Shown here piece by piece: positions 4,629 to 7,933 of a stretch of DNA of 7,933 nt. The stretch's first letter is position 1. Every line of letters starts with the position of its first letter. Source of the stretch: Alphaproteobacteria bacterium (GTDB taxonomy: Bacteria > Pseudomonadota > Alphaproteobacteria > Rhizobiales > Xanthobacteraceae); assembly GCA_005883115.1 (NCBI GenBank), contig VAZQ01000115.1, positions 12,776 through 20,708 on the forward strand. Direction: 5' to 3'. The notes under the pieces were generated by a model. The model had not been told where the DNA came from. It saw only the letters and a list, made by a program, of their open reading frames with translations, and did not search any database. The position numbers were made by a program, and so were the translations under genes.

Positions 4629-6746
4629 CACATGGCCGGCAGTCGCACCGTGAAACGTGCGCCGAGCACGGGCGCGCTCTCCGCACCCGCCCGGACGCGG
4701 TTTTCCGCGCGGACGCGGCCGCCATGCGCCTCGATGATATGCTTGGAGATGGACAGCCCGAGTCCCGAATTCTGAGAAGCGTTCGAAGATCTTCTCCATT
4801 GCTTCGTCGGGCACGCCGGGGCCGTCGTCATCAATGATGATTTCGATCTGGCTCTTCAATCGCCGGCACGTGACGCGCACTGACCCGCCTGGCGGTGAGA
4901 ATGAACGGGCATTGTCGATGAGGTTGTCGACTACCTGCCCGAGCCGTGAGTCGTTCCCCAGCACAAGGAAGCCCGCAGGCCCGACTCCTTCGAAAGTCAG
5001 CATGACAGTGACGCCATCGTCGTGCCGTTCCTTCGCCACGCTGACCACCGTGCTGAGAAGCTTGGCGATATTAACCGGCTGCGCTTCGTGCCGTTGCATC
5101 TCGGCGTCGAGCCGGCTGGCGTCGGAGATGTCGGAGATCAGCCGGTCGAGCCGTTTCACGTCGTGCTGGATAACCGAGAGGAGGCGGTTGCGGCTTTCAT
5201 CGCTTCTCGCAAGCGGCAGCGTCTCGACCGCCGAGCGCAGCGAGGTGAGAGGGTTCTTGAGCTCGTGCGCCACGTCGGCGGCGAAGCTCTCGATCGCCTC
5301 GATGCGGTTGTAAAGCGCGGCGGTCATGTCGCGCAGCGATCCGGAGAGGTGACCGATCTCGTCACGGCGGTGACTCAGATCGGGGATCTCGACCCGGGAG
5401 CGAATCCGCCGCCGCACGAGCTGTGCGCTTTCCGCGAGCCGCCGGACCGGGCCCGCGATCGTACCGGCAAGCAGGAACGAGAGCACGACCATCACGCCCG
5501 CGGCGATCAGAAAGATCTTGAAGATGGCAACGCGCTCGGCGCCCACCATGGTGTCGATGTCGGCGCCTTGGGTGGAGAGCATGAGGGCGCCGCGCACCGC
5601 GCGGAAACGCTGCACCGGCACGGCGACGGACACGATTACCTCGCCGCGTTCATTGATGCGCACCATGCTGGACTTGAAGCCCTGCAGGGCATTTGCGACC
5701 TCACCGTAGCCCTTGCCGCTTTGTGGTTCGAACTCGCGATAGAGCGGCAGCGTGCCACGGCTCACCCAGGTTCGGATGGTGACGTAGCCGCGCTCGAGAA
5801 CGCCGGGCTTCTGTCGCGGCGGCGGCAGATCGAAGCGCACCACGTCATAGAGGTTGCGGCTGTCGAGAATGAGAACGCCGGCGCGATCGTATATGCGCGC
5901 GCGCGTATTCGTGGGCGAGACGAGGCGGCGCAGCACCGGCGCGACGCGTTCGGGATTGATCGGGAACTCGAGCCCGGACAGCGCCTCCTCAGATGGCCCG
6001 TAGCTCTGACCGGCCTGCAGATCGAGCAGCCGCTCGGGATCGATGGTGATGGTATCGGTCTCCACCGTCGCCGAGGCGGCCACAGCGCCGGCAATGATCT
6101 CGCCTTGCACCAGCAGGCTCTGAATGCGCGCATCGATCAGGCCGGCTCGGAATTGCGAGAGATAGAGAATGCCGATCACGAGCGCGAGCAGGCCCGTCAC
6201 GTTGAGAAAAATGATGCGCCTGCTCAGGCTCGAAAAAGCGACGCGGACGAAGAAATGCCAGCCTTGCAGCAATAGGACGGCGAAGCGCCGTCGCCCAGTT
6301 TTCGCGAGCGATGCCCCGTCCTCGCGCTGCTTCTTTTCCAGCTCGATCTTGAGGCTTTCCAGCGTTTCATCGAGTCGGCGAAGGCTCAAAGAAGCTGCGC
6401 GGGCAAAGAGCTGCCAGCCTTCGGAGATGAGCTCGCCGAAGCGGCGCAGCCTTATGACTGCGAGCGCCAATGGACCCTCGTCGGGACGTTGCAGCTCGAC
6501 GGCTGTCGTGAGGTCGTCCAGCGTGCGATCGTTCCGAGTAACGCGGATGAGGAGAGGCGAGCTATGCTGCCACCGCGCCGCGCGCTGCAAGGCGGCTTTT
6601 GCAAGCGCCAGGAGGCCGTCAAAGCGACACCTGGCGTGGAGCACGAGGCGGGGAAAGCGCCCGCTTTTGGTCAGTAGGGATAACCCCTCGTCGGGCCGCT
6701 CCGGCGCGAGGTCGGTCTTGAAACTCTCCGGCGTTCGATTGAGCAC
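4628..6746 (-). CDS. chvG: ChvG sensor histidine kinase, with frame break in the ATP-binding domain
   Basis: Inner-membrane sensor kinase of the ChvG/ChvI (ExoS/ChvI) system that responds to acid and envelope conditions in rhizobia and phosphorylates ChvI. Starting at a GTG (6744-6746; an in-frame TAA lies 18 codons upstream) the order is: unusually long cytoplasmic N-terminus with three related repeats (about 1-177); transmembrane helix 1 (about 178-197); periplasmic sensor domain (about 198-405); helix 2 (about 406-430); HAMP (about 431-480); H-box FAADVAHELKNPLTS with H494; N-box DNLIDNARSFS (607-617); G1 box DDDGPGVP (639-646); and EKIFERF (651-657). At 4774/4775 the frame breaks. The rest, NSGLGLSISKHIIEAHGG and the end RLPAM, continues in another frame to the TGA at 4628-4630. 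Family members have about 12 more residues (FYTDRP...FGQ) at the break, so roughly 30-35 bp appear deleted. If real, the kinase is probably defective. No strong ribosome binding site precedes the GTG. Confidence 0.9.
4774..4775 (-). other. Frame-breaking deletion junction in chvG
   Basis: At this junction the codons for IFERF are followed by one leftover T and then directly by CAG-AAT-TCG-GGA-CTC (QNSGL) in the next frame. The conserved lid residues between the F-box and the G2 box are missing. The leftover T fits the first base of the expected Tyr codon, pointing to a deletion whose length is two bases more than a multiple of three. Confidence 0.8.
6216..6737 (-). repeat. Three related ~52-codon repeats in the N-terminus of ChvG
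   Basis: Residues about 4-57, 73-125 and 126-177 of ChvG can be aligned. Common features are a T-(P/L)-(E/D)-x-(F/L) start, a charged R-(P/E)-D-(E)-G block (RPDEG at 17-21 and 87-91, REDG at 141-144), then R-R-F, G-W-x-x-F-x-R-x-A and S-L-x-R-R. Copies two and three are closest (spacing 52-53 residues); copy one is 70 residues before copy two. Copies one and three are also clearly similar as DNA, for example around 6720-6737 and 6349-6367. The third copy leads directly into transmembrane helix 1. Confidence 0.65.
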
Positions 6747-6835
6747 AGTCGGTCTGTCGGTTGCACGCCCCCATCCCAGGCCCCGCCGGCGCCGATCTTA
6801 GGCGGTCAAGCCTGGTCGCCAAGCCGCCCCTGACG

Positions 6836-7555
6836 TCACATTTCTTTGAACCGATAGCCGACGCCGTAGAGCGTTTCGATCATATCGAAATCGTCGTCGC
6901 TCCCCTTGAACTTCTTGCGCAATCGTTTGATGTGGCTGTCGATCGTGCGGTCGTCCACATAGACTTGGTCGTCATAGGCCGCATCCATCAATGCGTTGCG
7001 GCTCTTGACCACGCCAGGCCGGCTCGCGAGCGCCTGCAGTATAAGGAACTCCGTTACTGTCAGCGTCACTGGCTCGTTTTTCCACGTGCAGGTGTGCCGC
7101 TCCGGATCCATGCGCAATAGGCCCCGCTCGAGCACCTTGGTGCTGTCGCTCTCTTTCGGCGCGCTACCGTCCTTCGGCGCGCTACCGTCCTTTGGTGCCG
7201 CACGGCGCAAGATTGCTTTGACGCGCTCGACCAGGAGGCGCTGCGAGAACGGTTTGCGGATGAAATCGTCGGCGCCCATTTTGAGGCCGAACAGTTCGTC
7301 GATTTCCTCGTCTTTTGAGGTGAGGAAAATCACCGGCATGTCGGACTTCTGGCGCAGCCGCCGCAAGGTCTCCATGCCGTCAATGCGCGGCATCTTGATA
7401 TCGAGAATGGCGAGATCGGGCGGCGACGTCTTGAAGCCGTCGAGCGCAGAGGCGCCATCGGTATAGGTCATAATCCGATAGCCTTCGGCCTCGAGTGCGA
7501 TCGAGACCGAGGTCAAGATATTGCGGTCGTCATCGACGAGAGCGATGGTCGGCAT
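6836..7555 (-). CDS. chvI: ChvI response regulator (OmpR/PhoB family)
   Basis: Cytosolic DNA-binding response regulator partner of ChvG; in rhizobia it controls exopolysaccharide, flagellar and acid-response genes. It has 239 residues. The receiver domain (1 to about 118) has the acidic pocket LVDDDR (D8-D10), phosphoacceptor D52 in ILDIKMPRIDG, T79 in IFLTSKDEE and K101 in RKPF. A linker with a repeated APKDGS unit follows (about 119-137). The C-terminal winged-helix domain includes LTVTEFLILQALA and the recognition part VYVDDRTIDSHIKRLRKKF, ending in ETLYGVGYRF. The ATG (7553-7555) is chosen because GGGATAGGGG lies just upstream and the receiver domain starts there; the frame is open for 30 more codons without similarity. 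First gene of the chvI-chvG-hprK-EIIA-HPr series, with 89 bp before chvG. Confidence 0.97.
   Translation of the reverse strand: MPTIALVDDDRNILTSVSIALEAEGYRIMTYTDGASALDGFKTSPPDLAILDIKMPRIDGMETLRRLRQKSDMPVIFLTSKDEEIDELFGLKMGADDFIRKPFSQRLLVERVKAILRRAAPKDGSAPKDGSAPKESDSTKVLERGLLRMDPERHTCTWKNEPVTLTVTEFLILQALASRPGVVKSRNALMDAAYDDQVYVDDRTIDSHIKRLRKKFKGSDDDFDMIETLYGVGYRFKEM
7155..7199 (-). repeat. 18-bp tandem repeat in the ChvI linker
   Basis: Two perfect copies of an 18-bp unit (7155-7172 and 7173-7190) are followed by a half copy with two changes (7191-7199). They encode repeats of APKDGS between the receiver and DNA-binding domains, so length changes here add or remove six residues without shifting the frame. 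Confidence 0.9.
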
Positions 7556-7640
7556 AGCCCCTATCCCTGCATTCGCCCTGGGACTTTGCAGCCCCAAAGC
7601 ACGGCCGAAATGTGGCGAATCCCTGACAAAGGCGTGATTC

Positions 7641-7646
7641 GTCAAG
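7641..7646 (-). promoter_or_regulatory. Candidate -35 element of the chvI promoter
   Basis: The minus strand reads CTTGAC here, the usual alphaproteobacterial -35 core, 86 bp before the chvI start codon. The matching -10 about 17 bp further on is weak (GGATTC), so only the -35 is offered. It lies within two small inverted repeats, CGAATC/GATTCG (7616-7621 and 7636-7641) and CCCTGAC/GTCAAGGG (interrupted), which might be a regulator site. Confidence 0.35.
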
Positions 7647-7681
7647 GGGTTTCGTTAGCATAGCCCGCGCCGGCGCTCATG

Positions 7682-7698
7682 GCCAAGCTTAACTTGGC
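7682..7698. promoter_or_regulatory. Inverted repeat in the chvI divergent intergenic region
   Basis: GCCAAG (7682-7687) and CTTGGC (7693-7698) form a 6-bp inverted repeat around a 5-bp AT-rich centre. It sits between the divergent chvI and flavin-protein genes, 127 bp and 75 bp from their start codons, where an operator could act on either. Function unknown; arms this short can occur by chance. Confidence 0.3.
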
Positions 7699-7772
7699 GC
7701 GTCGGAACCGAGCTTTTCCCCGGCTTCGCCCGGCGGGCAGCGCTTGCTAGCATCATTGCCCGGAGACGCCAA

Positions 7773-7933
7773 ATGCAATCAACGCCGGATTTTGACCCCG
7801 CGGTCGCCGCCAAGAAACTCTTGCGCGAGGGCCGCTCGGGAGCGTTGGCGACGCTGATGCAGGCCTCAGGCGATCCCTACTGCTCGTTGGTGAATGTCGC
7901 GACTGCGGCTGACGGTGCGCCACTCCTGTTGAT
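7773..7933 (+). CDS. HugZ/pyridoxamine-phosphate-oxidase-like flavin split-barrel protein (partial, 5' end)
   Basis: The first 53 codons of a gene that runs off the right edge. An amphipathic helix (DPAVAAKKLLREGRS) is followed by GALATL and the first barrel strands PYCSLVNVATAADGAPLL, the typical beginning of the FMN-binding split-barrel family that includes heme-utilisation protein HugZ and related oxidases. The ATG at 7773 has GGAGA at 7761-7765, a good ribosome binding site. It is transcribed away from chvI across 217 bp. The family is reasonably sure from the opening segment; the exact activity (heme degradation or another flavin-dependent role) cannot be decided without the C-terminal part. 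Confidence 0.8.
   Translation, partial: MQSTPDFDPAVAAKKLLREGRSGALATLMQASGDPYCSLVNVATAADGAPLLL

Noticed and set aside
5022..6275. Plus-strand open frame of 417 codons opposite chvG
   Set aside because: Shadow of the chvG coding frame; rich in His, Arg, Glu and Asp without any recognisable domain, and chvG motifs on the minus strand explain the composition.
7556..7645. 30-codon N-terminal extension of ChvI
   Set aside because: The receiver domain begins at the ATG at 7555, which has a good ribosome binding site; the upstream residues have no similarity and would cover the probable promoter.

Overview
The window looks like a chromosomal segment of an alphaproteobacterium, most likely order Hyphomicrobiales (Rhizobiales). 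The base composition is GC-rich with strong third-position GC. The main block, chvI-chvG-hprK-EIIA(Man)-HPr with ahcY nearby, is the arrangement known from rhizobia and their relatives. I see no tRNA, rRNA, CRISPR array, transposase or phage gene.

Layout, left to right. Positions 1-600 (minus strand) hold the middle part of an adenosine deaminase-like gene that runs off the left edge. It lacks its N-terminal metal-binding part and has a one-base frame break near 90-93. Positions 575-907 are unresolved: a coding-like stretch on the plus strand meets a possible 50-residue single-helix membrane protein on the minus strand. A stem-loop at 915-943 may end ahcY, which follows on the minus strand (950-2392, S-adenosylhomocysteine hydrolase). 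The divergent gap 2393-2590 carries a 22-bp palindrome that is probably an S-adenosylhomocysteine/methionine-type operator. On the plus strand, 2591-3232 encodes a UdgX-type uracil-DNA glycosylase.

From 3260 to 7555 everything is on the minus strand, transcribed right to left: chvI (response regulator), chvG (sensor histidine kinase), hprK (short HPr kinase), an EIIA of the mannose family, and HPr. ChvG/ChvI is the acid and envelope-stress two-component system of rhizobia. HprK, EIIA and HPr form a regulatory phosphotransferase branch that does not transport sugar. Overlapping or touching stop/start codons (chvG/hprK and EIIA/HPr) support co-transcription. At the right edge, 7773-7933 is the start of a plus-strand gene for a HugZ/pyridoxamine-phosphate-oxidase-like flavin split-barrel protein, divergent from chvI.

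Points of most interest: a short deletion in the ATP lid of ChvG that shifts the frame and joins the rest of chvG in frame to the whole of hprK; a triplicated segment of about 52 residues in the cytoplasmic N-terminus of ChvG; the palindrome between ahcY and udgX; and the broken adenosine deaminase next to an unidentified fragment. Two frame breaks in 8 kb mean that sequencing or assembly error must be excluded before any of these is taken as biology. I found no convincing wholly new system.
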